A program made the position numbers and the translations under genes. Source: an uncultured bacterium (GTDB lineage: Bacteria; Cyanobacteriota; Vampirovibrionia; Gastranaerophilales; Gastranaerophilaceae). From it: a stretch of 64,000 nucleotides of DNA. The stretch spans positions 62,001-126,000 of the forward strand of contig CATLLN010000003.1 of assembly GCA_950022695.1 (NCBI GenBank), given 5' to 3'. The stretch's first letter is position 1, and each line of letters opens with the position of its first letter. This document shows positions 26,497 through 35,382 of this stretch, piece after piece. A model generated the notes under the pieces. That model had not been told where the DNA came from and did not search any database. It saw only the letters and a program-made list of their open reading frames with translations.

Positions 26497-28321
26497 TTGT
26501 TTCCTCTGTTTTTTTAGATTTTCTTGTTGTTTTAGTTTTAGAAGATCCGCGATTAGGACGTCTTGTTTTCTTTTTCGGTTCTTCTGCAACCGCAGCCTCA
26601 ACAGCTTGTTCAACCTGAGCTTCTGATGCAGGAGTTTGAGGAGTTTCTTCTACTACAGGTTCAGCGGCTTTTTTTGCTGTTGATTTTCTTTTTCTAGATT
26701 TACCTTTAATTTTCGGTTCTTCAACCGGAGTAATTTCTTCTACAACTTCAACTACAACAGGTGCTTCAACTACCGGTGTAATTTCTTCAACCTGTGAAGT
26801 AATCGAATCATTTTCTCTGTTTACTTCCTTATTGCCACCTTTATTTACCCCTCTGCGGTTGTTTTTACGTCTGTTGTTTTCTTTTTTAACAACCTCTTCT
26901 GCAACAACGGCAGACGGTTCGGTTTCAATCGCGATTTTTTGCGGTTGTTCTTGTACCGGTTCGGCTTGAACCTGTTGGTTATTATTTTTATTATTAAACT
27001 TATTATTTTTCTTAAAGTTACCTGTCGGCATTTTAATTTTTGCAGCTTTTGCACGATATTCACCTTCTGCAGTTGGTGTTGCAAAGTTAAACTCATTCAT
27101 AAAATAACCGCTGCCCTGACAGTGAGGACATTTTTTAGTAAAGATTTCAGATAATGACTGTCCTTGACGGTGACGTGTTAACTCTACAAGTCCTAAATCT
27201 GACAATTGACCGACTTGCGGTTTTGCTTTATCAGGTTCAAGAGCGATTTCAAGTTCTTCCATCATAGCAAGCTTATCAGCTCTGGACATCATATCAATAA
27301 AGTCGACAATAATCATACCGCCGATATTGCGAAGTCTTAATTGGCGTGCAATTTCATGAACTGCTTCAATATTTGTTTTTAAAATTGTTTCATCTTGAGT
27401 GGCAGAACTGATAAATTTACCGCTGTTTACATCAATTACGGTTAAAGCTTCCGTTTGTTGGATAAATAAGTATCCGCCTGATGGCATATTAACTTTAACA
27501 TTAAGTGCGGCTTTTATTTCTTTATGAATATCCATAGCAATTAATAGCGGTTCAGTGCCTTTGTATAAAGTTACCTGAATACCTTTTGCCATATGCCAGT
27601 TTTGTAATATATTCTGAACTCTGTTAAGCGCAAACGGAGTATCAACAATAATTTCTTTAACATCATCAGTACAAGCTTCACGGATAACTCTATAAAGCAA
27701 GTCTTGATCTCTGTAAATTAAATTCGGAGGTGTTAGAGATTCTGCTGAAGTTATAATATTGTTCCATTTTTCCAACAATATTTCTAAATCTTCTTGAATA
27801 TCAGATTCTGATTGTCCTTCAGCTTCTGTTCTGATAATAACGCCGACTCCAACAGGCTTGATTAAATTCACAATTGATTTTAATCTTGCGCGTTCTTTGG
27901 AATTTTCGATTTTTTTACTTACACTAACACCCGGTTCATTTGGCATCAAGACAAGAAAACGTCCAGGAAGACTGATTTCTGTAGTAACACGTGGACCTTT
28001 GTGTCCTGTCGGTTCTTTTACAACCTGAACCACAAGTTTTTGTTTTGGTGAAAGTTTTTCTTTTAAAGTACCTTTACCCATAACATCCTGTGCGTGTAAA
28101 AAGCCCATTTTATCTGTTCCGACATTGACAAATGCAGCATCAATACTTGGTAAAATATTATCAACTGTTGCAAGGTAAACATCACCTAGCAAAACTTCTC
28201 CGCGGTGAATAAAAAAGTCTGTTACTTTTTTATTTTCAAGAACAGCCGCGATATTATCACGTTCTGCAATAACAATTTTTTTCTCAATAGTTTGATTTGA
28301 ATTTCGATTTCTTTCGTTCAT
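26486..28321 (-). CDS. rng: Ribonuclease E/G family endoribonuclease
   Basis: Endoribonuclease for mRNA decay and rRNA/tRNA processing. ATG 28321 (MNERNRNSNQ) is chosen because AAAAGGA lies 7 bases upstream; the product is 611 residues. The S1 domain comes first (DVYLATVDNILPSIDAAFVNVG), then the catalytic DNase I-like domain with the metal-binding aspartates in VIDVNSGKF and VDFIDMM, then the zinc-link motif KKCPHCQGSGY. The C-terminal 190 residues are low-complexity, rich in Lys, Arg, Asn, Glu and Pro, and are likely disordered and RNA- or partner-binding. It follows the radical-SAM gene by 13 bases, a neighbourhood I recall from other bacteria. Confidence 0.93.
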   Translation of the reverse strand: MNERNRNSNQTIEKKIVIAERDNIAAVLENKKVTDFFIHRGEVLLGDVYLATVDNILPSIDAAFVNVGTDKMGFLHAQDVMGKGTLKEKLSPKQKLVVQVVKEPTGHKGPRVTTEISLPGRFLVLMPNEPGVSVSKKIENSKERARLKSIVNLIKPVGVGVIIRTEAEGQSESDIQEDLEILLEKWNNIITSAESLTPPNLIYRDQDLLYRVIREACTDDVKEIIVDTPFALNRVQNILQNWHMAKGIQVTLYKGTEPLLIAMDIHKEIKAALNVKVNMPSGGYLFIQQTEALTVIDVNSGKFISSATQDETILKTNIEAVHEIARQLRLRNIGGMIIVDFIDMMSRADKLAMMEELEIALEPDKAKPQVGQLSDLGLVELTRHRQGQSLSEIFTKKCPHCQGSGYFMNEFNFATPTAEGEYRAKAAKIKMPTGNFKKNNKFNNKNNNQQVQAEPVQEQPQKIAIETEPSAVVAEEVVKKENNRRKNNRRGVNKGGNKEVNRENDSITSQVEEITPVVEAPVVVEVVEEITPVEEPKIKGKSRKRKSTAKKAAEPVVEETPQTPASEAQVEQAVEAAVAEEPKKKTRRPNRGSSKTKTTRKSKKTEETSEE

Positions 28322-28334
28322 ACAAATTCCTTTT

Positions 28335-30893
28335 CTATAACTCATGCAAAGACTCGGTTAGAAACTTCACGCGTGAAATATCAAACACTACACCGGGCGC
28401 AATTACATCCATAAGGACATCAGCTCTTAGCGGCGGAACATCTGTTCCCTGACCGGTCTTTAATACTATGAACAGATAACCATCTTCAAAGCGGTATGCT
28501 CCTATAGATTTTTTAATATCTGTTTTTTTAACTAAACCTTTTTTGTTTTTCTTCTCGATAACAATTTCATCAGAAGATAAAACTTTTTCTGTATTATATA
28601 CTAAATCATCAAATGAGTAAAGGGGTAAGTCATTCCCCGCTCCACAAGCTTTAGAGGTAAATACTTTAATCTTATATTCAGCCCAGCAGGCGGTTTGATC
28701 AATTGACGGATCAGATTTTGCAATTTGTTTAACCTCAAGAACCTGCGATTCTTTTGGCAGCACTCTTGAAAGTTCTGATTTTATAAATTCGGTGTCATAA
28801 TTTTCCTGGAATTCAATATCCACAAGCTCTGTCATACTTTCACAAAATAACGGCAAAGCTATTCCCATTGAAATCTTCATCGTAGGATTATAACCGTATG
28901 AAAATGCAACTTTAAGTTCAGAGCGCGAAATTGATTTAAAGAAAGTATTTTGCCAATCAAGATGTGAAAAATACTTTAAAGTACCTGTTTTTGTAAGTTT
29001 TACACGGTATCTGAAGGTTTCTTTAACATTTTTCGGACAAAGAGACGGGTCAACCGGTTCCTGAATTTCAACTGCTTTAATTTGAGCAGTTTCAGATGCT
29101 TTAAACGGTTCATCCATAATTTTTTGCACCCCGAAATTTTGACAAACACCGCATCCTACACAGTGCTGCTGACAGGTCGATACAACGTGAGGTGAGTTTT
29201 CATCAACCGCAAAAGCTTTATTATACTCACTTTTAAACCAGTCTTTATTTATTCCGATATCAATAAATTCCCAAGGTAAAGCCTCATCAAGCGAATACTG
29301 TCTTTGTGCCAAAGCATCTAAATCAATACCTAGTTCTTTTGCAGTTTCAAACCAGACATTCTTATCAAAGTATTCGCCCCATGCATCAAGATAACAGCCT
29401 TTTTTATACAAAGCTTCAATATATCTGCATAAAGAAGCGTCTCCGCGGGTTAAAACAGCCTCTAGGATTGATACAAACTTTTCATGATAATTAACTTTAA
29501 CACCTTTGATATGTTTAACCTGTTCCATTAAATAATGAATATGTTCTGTAACCTTATCTAAATCCATCTGAGGACACCATTGGAACGGGGTAAAAGGCTT
29601 CGGTACAAAAATAGACAATGTACAAGTCAAATCAAGCGAATGTTTCAAACCTTTTTCTTTTTTCAAAAGTCTTGAGCGGTAACGAATTCTTCTAAATAAT
29701 TCTGCCATTTCCTCCATATCTTCAATCGTTTCGGTAGGAAGTCCGCAAATAAAGTAAAATTTAACCCGTGACCAGCCATTTTCATAAAGAGTTAAAACAG
29801 CATTCAAAATCTGTTCTTCTGTAATATTTTTCTTAATTACATCACGCAAACGCTGACTGCCTGCTTCAGGCGCAAGTGTCATTGTTGACTTGCGAACACT
29901 TTGAACTAAATTCGCAAGCTCTAAATTAAAACCGTCAATTCTTTGACTTGGAAGAGATACAGATATTTTTCTATCATTAAAATCAACCGCAAGTTCTTTG
30001 ATAACTTCATTGATATTAGCATAATCGTTTGAAGATAAAGAAAGCAATGAATACTCGTCATACCCGGTATTGTCAACAAGCTCTTTTGATATTTTTATAA
30101 TATCTTCAGCACTTCGTTCGCGAATAGGTAATGTAACATGACCCGGCTGGCAAAATCTGCACATCCTTCCGCATCCGCGGCGAATTTCAACAACTGCTCT
30201 ATCCTGAATTGATGAAGAAAACGGTATCGGGTATGATTTTGGAGCGGTTTCATATTTTAGCTGAGCAATACGTTTTTTTACGCTGCCGCCAACACTTACT
30301 CCCCAGCGACCGGAATTTTCACCTTCGCAAAGCGCTTTAATACGTTCAGCACGAGGTAACCCTTTAGTTTTTTCTAATATTTGACAAACCTCAATAATAG
30401 AATCTTCCCCGTCACCTATCATAAAAACATCAATAAATTCAGATAAAGGCAAAGGATTATATGCACAAGGTCCGCCTGCAATAATTATCGGATCATCATC
30501 AGAACGACTAGTATTTTTATAAGGAATTCCTGACATTTCAAGCATTTTTAAAACTGTAGGATATGCCATTTCATATTGAAGTGAAAATCCGACTGCATCA
30601 AAATCTTTTAACGCTTTCTTAGACTCAACACCATACAAAGTTTCAGGTTTAAAATCAGGTTCCGGAGCATAAACTCTGTCACACATAAAACCGTCTTCAC
30701 GATTAATAAGTTCATACAAAACACGAACACCTAAATTAGAAATCCCGATTTCATACTTATCCGGAAAAGCAAGTGCAAACCTTACCCGTGCGCTGTCAAA
30801 ATCTTTATTGTGGGATAAATACTCTCCGCCTACATACTGATAAGGCTTTGTACATTTAAATAAACTTTCGTGATATTTTTCAAAAAAACACAT
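28335..30893 (-). CDS. TIGR03960-type radical SAM protein fused to DUF2344
   Basis: An 852-residue protein with a B12-binding-like N-terminal region, a radical SAM domain with C-G-R-M-C-R-F-C in EIRRGCGRMCRFCQPGHV (about residue 240-257), a further cysteine cluster TCQQHCVGCGVCQNFG near 580, and a C-terminal DUF2344 domain (YFSHLDWQNTFFKSISRSEL onward). This matches the two-part family (TIGR03960 plus TIGR03936). The function is uncertain; RNA or ribosome modification has been proposed from its constant company with RNase E/G, which is repeated here with a 13-base gap. A shorter relative lies at 61813-63399. Confidence 0.88.
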   Translation of the reverse strand: MCFFEKYHESLFKCTKPYQYVGGEYLSHNKDFDSARVRFALAFPDKYEIGISNLGVRVLYELINREDGFMCDRVYAPEPDFKPETLYGVESKKALKDFDAVGFSLQYEMAYPTVLKMLEMSGIPYKNTSRSDDDPIIIAGGPCAYNPLPLSEFIDVFMIGDGEDSIIEVCQILEKTKGLPRAERIKALCEGENSGRWGVSVGGSVKKRIAQLKYETAPKSYPIPFSSSIQDRAVVEIRRGCGRMCRFCQPGHVTLPIRERSAEDIIKISKELVDNTGYDEYSLLSLSSNDYANINEVIKELAVDFNDRKISVSLPSQRIDGFNLELANLVQSVRKSTMTLAPEAGSQRLRDVIKKNITEEQILNAVLTLYENGWSRVKFYFICGLPTETIEDMEEMAELFRRIRYRSRLLKKEKGLKHSLDLTCTLSIFVPKPFTPFQWCPQMDLDKVTEHIHYLMEQVKHIKGVKVNYHEKFVSILEAVLTRGDASLCRYIEALYKKGCYLDAWGEYFDKNVWFETAKELGIDLDALAQRQYSLDEALPWEFIDIGINKDWFKSEYNKAFAVDENSPHVVSTCQQHCVGCGVCQNFGVQKIMDEPFKASETAQIKAVEIQEPVDPSLCPKNVKETFRYRVKLTKTGTLKYFSHLDWQNTFFKSISRSELKVAFSYGYNPTMKISMGIALPLFCESMTELVDIEFQENYDTEFIKSELSRVLPKESQVLEVKQIAKSDPSIDQTACWAEYKIKVFTSKACGAGNDLPLYSFDDLVYNTEKVLSSDEIVIEKKNKKGLVKKTDIKKSIGAYRFEDGYLFIVLKTGQGTDVPPLRADVLMDVIAPGVVFDISRVKFLTESLHEL

Positions 30894-30907
30894 TTTCCTT
30901 TTCTCTT

Positions 30908-31255
30908 TTAAGCTAAATCATCCGGAAAATATTTGTCAATTTCAATAATTGTACCATCCAGCGTATTTTCTTCAAACGATTTCATAAACTTAAATAAATC
31001 AGAATTCGGAACATCATAGCTGTATAAAATTACCTCTCCATCGAGTTCTCTCATTACAGTAACCATATAGTGGCATTTCGATGAATAATTTAACAAATTT
31101 TCCTTATTAAATCTGTTACCGTTTGTGTCTTTTTTGAGTTTGACATAATTAAATCCTGCATAAAACTTTACCCTTTCCTGTACTTCGGGCGTAATACAGT
31201 TATTATTATGATTAGAAAATAAGTTTATAACCTTTTTACATCTATCTTCAGACAC
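30908..31255 (-). CDS. Hypothetical protein
   Basis: A 115-residue soluble protein I do not recognise. It begins with GTG 31255, preceded by GGAG at 7 bases. No signal peptide or membrane helix is seen. The composition is mixed alpha/beta, with a central YMVTVMRELDGEVILYSYDV stretch that looks like two beta strands. It is 14 bases upstream of the radical-SAM gene on the same strand and may be the first gene of that operon. Confidence 0.6.
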   Translation of the reverse strand: MSEDRCKKVINLFSNHNNNCITPEVQERVKFYAGFNYVKLKKDTNGNRFNKENLLNYSSKCHYMVTVMRELDGEVILYSYDVPNSDLFKFMKSFEENTLDGTIIEIDKYFPDDLA

Positions 31256-31313
31256 AATACCTCTCCATATATCTATTAAACAACAGAATAAATAAAATGT
31301 CTAAATGTTAAGC

Positions 31314-31616
31314 TTAATTTTTTGACAATTCTTTAAGAAAATTCAAAACTTTTAATGCAGTTTCACGCCTAACGTCTTTAGGAGATAATCTCAAATACTC
31401 AATGGCATGAGATACTTTAACATTTTTATCATACCATCTGCGCATAATGTAATTATATTGATCTTCAAGACTTAACTTTTCCAATTCTACATCTTTTAAT
31501 AAATCAATAATAAAATCCGCACATCTTACCTGAATATCTTCCGATGACTGCTCAAGTTCTTTGATTGCTCGGCTTACAGCCGCATCAGCATCATACCATC
31601 TTTTAAACATGTTCAT
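31314..31616 (-). CDS. Hypothetical protein built of two internal repeats
   Basis: A 100-residue helical protein with no family I can name. It consists of two units of about 38-45 residues, beginning RWYDADAAVSRAIKELEQS and RWYDKNVKVSHAIEYLRLS, each ending in a FIIDLLKD/VLNFLKEL helix. The start ATG 31616 has GAGGG 8 bases upstream. It lies 58 bases upstream of the 115-aa hypothetical gene and is divergent from the gene at 31728. A small protein-protein or nucleic-acid binding role is possible, but nothing supports a choice. Confidence 0.65.
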   Translation of the reverse strand: MNMFKRWYDADAAVSRAIKELEQSSEDIQVRCADFIIDLLKDVELEKLSLEDQYNYIMRRWYDKNVKVSHAIEYLRLSPKDVRRETALKVLNFLKELSKN

Positions 31617-31690
31617 ATCTTAACCCTCATTTTGTTAAGAATATTAAACCAAATTTTCACAAAAAAGTAAATTATTTTACAAAAAAATAC

Positions 31691-31704
31691 TTTATATAGA
31701 TGTA
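31691..31704 (+). promoter_or_regulatory. Shared AT-rich promoter-like box (copy 1)
   Basis: TTTATATAGATGTA, 23 bases before the start codon at 31728. The same 14 bases occur on the minus strand at 52668-52681 at a similar distance from another small hypothetical gene. Probably a -10 region of a common promoter class. Confidence 0.5.
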
Positions 31705-31727
31705 GGTAAGGTTATAGGTTAGTTATT

Positions 31728-32090
31728 ATGTTTGACAGTTCTCAATATAATTTAAGTCATCCGGCATTAACTGAAGATATTGGTTATGCTAACCTTAACA
31801 GAATGCTCCCGATGGCACCTTCAACTTTTGGCGGAAGTATGGGATTTATTCCGGGCGTAACAGGTTCTATGGACGGAGTTACAATGAGAGGAAGCCTTCT
31901 TGGAGATAAAGTAGAAATTGAATCACAAAAAGAAAAAGATAAAAAGACCTGGAAAACTGTTTTTAAAATAGCTGCAGTTACCGTAGGCGGAGTTCTCTGC
32001 TGGAAATACGGTAAAAAAGGTTTAATAAAAGTTTGGAACGGTATTAAAACATTACCTCAAAAAATTAAAAACTTATTCAAAAAACCATAA
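31728..32090 (+). CDS. Hypothetical protein with one membrane-like segment
   Basis: A 120-residue protein of unknown function. The N-terminal 65 residues are Gly/Met/Pro-rich and probably unstructured (MAPSTFGGSMGFIPGVTGSM). A short hydrophobic helix follows (about 84-98, FKIAAVTVGGVLCWKYG) and then a strongly basic amphipathic tail ending NLFKKP. No Sec signal peptide. It has its own promoter-like box and a clear terminator, so it is monocistronic. Confidence 0.65.
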   Translation: MFDSSQYNLSHPALTEDIGYANLNRMLPMAPSTFGGSMGFIPGVTGSMDGVTMRGSLLGDKVEIESQKEKDKKTWKTVFKIAAVTVGGVLCWKYGKKGLIKVWNGIKTLPQKIKNLFKKP

Positions 32091-32129
32091 TAAGATATCC
32101 CCGTAATAGAAAAGAAATAGTGTGTGTAG

Positions 32130-32155
32130 GCAGGATTAGTAAATCCTGCTTTTTT
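32130..32155 (+). terminator. Rho-independent terminator
   Basis: GCAGGATT, loop AGTA, AATCCTGC, then six T. It follows the 120-aa hypothetical gene by 39 bases and separates it from yajQ. Confidence 0.92.
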
Positions 32156-32197
32156 ATGTTATATTGAAAAAATAAAAAAAGAAAAGGAGTGTATGTT

Positions 32198-32698
32198 ATG
32201 GCAAAAGACTGCAGTTTTGATATCGTATCTGAATACGACAAACAAGAACTTGTTAACGCAATTGATCAGGTTAAAAGAGAATTAACTTCAAGATTTGACC
32301 TTAAAAATTCTAACTCAGATGTAAATTTAGAAGCTGATAAAGCTGTTACAATTACTACAAATGATGAAATGAAACTAAAAAATATTATTGATATTCTTCA
32401 ATCTAAACTTGTAAAAAGAAATCTAAGTATCAAAATTTTAGACCCGAAACCAATTGAAAACGCTCTTGGCGGTAATGTAAGACAGGTTTTTGAACTTAAA
32501 AAAGGTTTAACTCAAGAACTTGCTAAAACTATTGTAGCAGATATTAAAGCAACTAAATTAAAAGTTCAGGCTTCAATTCAAGGCGAGCAAGTAAGAGTAT
32601 CTGGAAAAGATAAAGATGACTTGCAAGCAGTAATCCAAGCCCTTCGACAAAACGAAGACAAATATAATTATCCGCTTCAATTCACAAATTACAGATAA
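32198..32698 (+). CDS. yajQ: YajQ family nucleotide-binding protein
   Basis: A member of the YajQ/UPF0234 family, members of which bind cyclic di-GMP or nucleotides. ATG 32198 (MAKDCSFDIVSE) is chosen; AAAAGGAG lies 8 bases upstream and an in-frame GTG at 32189 overlaps that site. The 166-residue product shows the family landmarks: SFDIVSEYDKQELVNAIDQ at the start, RFDLKNS, the central PKPIENALGGNVRQ and the C-terminal QVRVSGKDKDDLQAVIQ. It is followed by a terminator. A link to the neighbouring adenylate cyclase is possible but not shown. Confidence 0.92.
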   Translation: MAKDCSFDIVSEYDKQELVNAIDQVKRELTSRFDLKNSNSDVNLEADKAVTITTNDEMKLKNIIDILQSKLVKRNLSIKILDPKPIENALGGNVRQVFELKKGLTQELAKTIVADIKATKLKVQASIQGEQVRVSGKDKDDLQAVIQALRQNEDKYNYPLQFTNYR

Positions 32699-32700
32699 AA

Positions 32701-32725
32701 AAATTCCCGTGTTATGCGGGATTTT
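32701..32725. terminator. Bidirectional terminator between yajQ and the cyclase gene
   Basis: AATTCCCG, a seven-base loop, CGGGATTTTTT, with one T-T mismatch in the lower stem. It lies in the 30-base gap between two convergent stop codons. Confidence 0.8.
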
Positions 32726-32728
32726 TTA

Positions 32729-34717
32729 TTAACTGTTTCTGTCTATTCTCAAGACTTCATATATATTCATTTTCTTTGCTTTACCGCGAATTTGAACTTC
32801 GCTGATTTTAATAACATCTGCAATATCAGTAATAGACTCGTAAGTCGACGAACTTACTAAAAGATTAGTCTTATAAACTTTATTATAGCTTTCAATACGG
32901 GATGCAAGGTTTACTGTATCACCGATAACCGTATATTCCATACGAGTTTCTGTACCTATATTGCCAATAAAGACTTCTCCGGTATTTATCCCTACCCCAA
33001 TTTCAATTTTTGGCTTACCCTCATAAAGCCATTTATCCTGCAGATACTCAACTTTTTTAAGCATCTCATAGGCACATTTTACAGCATTCTGAGGATGATT
33101 TATATCCTGAATCGGCTCGCCAAAGATTGCCATTACAGCATCCCCGATAAATTTATTAATAACACCATTATATTTTGTAATTATTGGTTCCATTTCTGCA
33201 AAATATTCATTCAAAATCATTGAAACTTCTTCTGCAGTCATTCTTTCACTAAGACTCGTAAAACCTCTTATATCAGAAAATAAAACTGTAACTACAGCAC
33301 GTTTACCGCCTAGCTTTAAATCATCAATATTATTTACGACATTTTTCATAATATCCTGCGACAAGTATTTTCCCATTGCCTGTTTAATTTTTTCTTTATT
33401 ACGATTTTCAGTTATAAACTTAAATGAATATCCGAAAATTACCGTAACAAACTGACAAATCAAAGGAACAGAATAATTCATTATGTTCCCGTTATAGGCA
33501 GCAGTACATACAATTGCTACATAGATTACATCCATTAAAAATATCGCAACAAGCCCGTTTATAAAACGAGTTTTCATAATGAAAATAAATGCCAGTAAAG
33601 ATAAAATTATAAAAGATAAAAGCATTGTACCAATTCCGCTTCGTTTTAAGAAATATGAATTTTGAAAGTTGTCATAAGCAGAAGCTTGTATATCAGTACC
33701 AGGATGACGTTTAGCCATAGGAGTAACATGAACGTCGGCAGATGGACCGGATACATTAGCTCCTATAATCACAACTTTATCCTTAAACATTTCAGGATTA
33801 AGAAGTTTTCCCCCTTTAGAAAAATCAAATAAATTTGGATTATTATCAGGGGTTACACCGCTTTTTAGCGCAGCATAAGTTTCTAAAACCGAATAAGCTG
33901 AATAAGCCGAATGAGAATAATCAGAATTCGGTATATTCTTATAAAATCGAATATTTGTCCTAAATAGTCCTTTATACCTGTTTATATAATAAGGGATTTT
34001 AAGCCCGGAAGAAGGAATGAACATATATTCATCACTAAGCTCAACTTTATTAGTATTATTTACCAGTAAATACATCTTCAAAGCAAGTGAAGGATAGTAT
34101 GAGTCATCAATTTTAACAATATTCAAAGAAGAAGAAATTGTACCAACATCAGACGCATTAATAAGCACAGAACCATAATTTTTAGTCGACTTACAAAGCT
34201 TTTCAGACGAATTTATAATTCCGTTATAGTAATTTTCAATACCATAATTAAGGTGCGATTTAATATCAAGCGCCTGATTATTTTTAAAATATTTCAACAA
34301 CTCAACATCAGAATCATCATTTACAACCTCTGGAACGAAACCAAAAACCAGATTATCCATTTGAGAAACAATTTTTAAAAACTTATTATCATCAGAATTC
34401 TTCTCATCAAAAGTAACAACATTCATATCCATCCCTATTACTTTTGGAGAAGCATATGTTTTAAAATAATCTAAAATATCCGCATATTTATCTTTAGCCC
34501 AAGGCCATTTATAATCGGCTTGCTGAGTCGAAGCATCATCAACAATTATCTCTATAATATCTCTGGAACCGGTTTTATTAGCCACAAAATTAGATATAAT
34601 GAAATTATATGCCGGCTGCTCTAAAAACATTAAAGTTAATATTGAAAAAATAATAATTAAAACTAAATATAATACAAATGAATTAAAATAAAACCAACGA
34701 AATTTAAACTTTTTCAT
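32729..34717 (-). CDS. CHASE2-domain class III adenylate cyclase
   Basis: Membrane receptor cyclase predicted to make cAMP in response to an extracytoplasmic signal. Of 662 residues, 1-35 hold the first membrane helix, about 55-345 a CHASE2 sensor (IGMDMNVVTFDE, VVIIGANVSG), about 360-430 three membrane helices, and about 475-640 the cyclase domain. Metal aspartates are in FSDIRGFTSLSERM and IGDAVMAIFG. The purine-selecting lysine is in INKFIGD, and the transition-state Asn/Arg are in IGDTVNLASRIES. All key residues of an adenylate cyclase are thus present. This architecture is common in cyanobacteria. No CRP-type receptor is in the window. Confidence 0.93.
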   Translation of the reverse strand: MKKFKFRWFYFNSFVLYLVLIIIFSILTLMFLEQPAYNFIISNFVANKTGSRDIIEIIVDDASTQQADYKWPWAKDKYADILDYFKTYASPKVIGMDMNVVTFDEKNSDDNKFLKIVSQMDNLVFGFVPEVVNDDSDVELLKYFKNNQALDIKSHLNYGIENYYNGIINSSEKLCKSTKNYGSVLINASDVGTISSSLNIVKIDDSYYPSLALKMYLLVNNTNKVELSDEYMFIPSSGLKIPYYINRYKGLFRTNIRFYKNIPNSDYSHSAYSAYSVLETYAALKSGVTPDNNPNLFDFSKGGKLLNPEMFKDKVVIIGANVSGPSADVHVTPMAKRHPGTDIQASAYDNFQNSYFLKRSGIGTMLLSFIILSLLAFIFIMKTRFINGLVAIFLMDVIYVAIVCTAAYNGNIMNYSVPLICQFVTVIFGYSFKFITENRNKEKIKQAMGKYLSQDIMKNVVNNIDDLKLGGKRAVVTVLFSDIRGFTSLSERMTAEEVSMILNEYFAEMEPIITKYNGVINKFIGDAVMAIFGEPIQDINHPQNAVKCAYEMLKKVEYLQDKWLYEGKPKIEIGVGINTGEVFIGNIGTETRMEYTVIGDTVNLASRIESYNKVYKTNLLVSSSTYESITDIADVIKISEVQIRGKAKKMNIYEVLRIDRNS

Positions 34718-34741
34718 AATATGCTCCCATTATTAATGTTA

Positions 34742-34750
34742 TGATATAAT
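34742..34750 (+). promoter_or_regulatory. Extended -10 promoter candidate for the glycan cluster
   Basis: TGATATAAT is an exact TGn-TATAAT element 23 bases before the first gene of the 34.8-45.0 kb cluster. No good -35 is present, as is usual for extended -10 promoters. Confidence 0.55.
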
Positions 34751-34773
34751 AAATTTGAAGAAAAGGACAAATT

Positions 34774-35379
34774 ATGAACATAAACTTAATAGAAAAATTA
34801 AAAGAAAATAAAGTACTTCCTATTATCAGAAGCACAGACCCGCAAGATGTAATCAATAAAGTCAAAGCTTTGCTTGACGGAGGACTCGACGTAATGGAAG
34901 TTAATGTTGAAACTCCGAATATATTTAATGCAATAAAAGCAGTTTCAAACGATGCAACAATCTGTGCCGGCGGTATTATAACATCAATTCAAGCACAAGC
35001 TGCAATTGATTCAGGTGCAAAAATTATTTCTTCACCGATTTTTCAATCAAATTTATTAAAAATTTCAAAAGATAAACGACTACCGTTTATTGCAGGAACA
35101 TCAACAGCAAATGAGGCTTACAATGCTTGGAAATCAAGAATTCCTGTTGTTAAAATATATCCTATTACTGCAATGGGCGGCATAGAATATATTGAAAACC
35201 TTTTAAGACCAATGCCGTTTTTGAATGTAATTCCTCAAGGTAATGTCCAACTAAATGAGGTAAAATCTTATATCAAAGCAGGAGCTATCGCTGTAGGTGT
35301 CGGAAGACATTTAACCGGAGGAAACTCTTACAAAGATATAACCAAACGTACAAAAAATTTACTGGAGCAATTGAAATAA
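34774..35379 (+). CDS. KDPG/KHG aldolase family protein
   Basis: A 201-residue class I aldolase of the Eda family, which splits 2-keto-3-deoxy-6-phosphogluconate-like sugars to pyruvate plus an aldehyde. The Schiff-base lysine is in VVKIYP and the catalytic glutamate in MEVNVETP. Pocket residues differ from E. coli Eda: CAGGI in place of GAGTV, and IPQGNV in place of the usual TGG-type motif, so the substrate may differ. A good ribosome site (AAAAGGA) precedes it. It is 3 bases from a PfkB-family kinase gene, the classic KDG kinase-aldolase pairing, and heads the glycan cluster. Confidence 0.85.
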   Translation: MNINLIEKLKENKVLPIIRSTDPQDVINKVKALLDGGLDVMEVNVETPNIFNAIKAVSNDATICAGGIITSIQAQAAIDSGAKIISSPIFQSNLLKISKDKRLPFIAGTSTANEAYNAWKSRIPVVKIYPITAMGGIEYIENLLRPMPFLNVIPQGNVQLNEVKSYIKAGAIAVGVGRHLTGGNSYKDITKRTKNLLEQLK

Positions 35380-35382
35380 TCC

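Noticed and set aside
26497-26613. An ATG start that would give the small membrane protein 39 more residues
   Set aside because: The extension is Lys/Arg/Gln-rich out-of-frame sequence of the RNase tail; the GTG at 26496 has a good ribosome site.
26845-27154. Overlapping frames on both strands in the RNase E/G C-terminal region
   Set aside because: They come from low-complexity Lys/Asn/Gln codons of the RNase tail and have no independent support.
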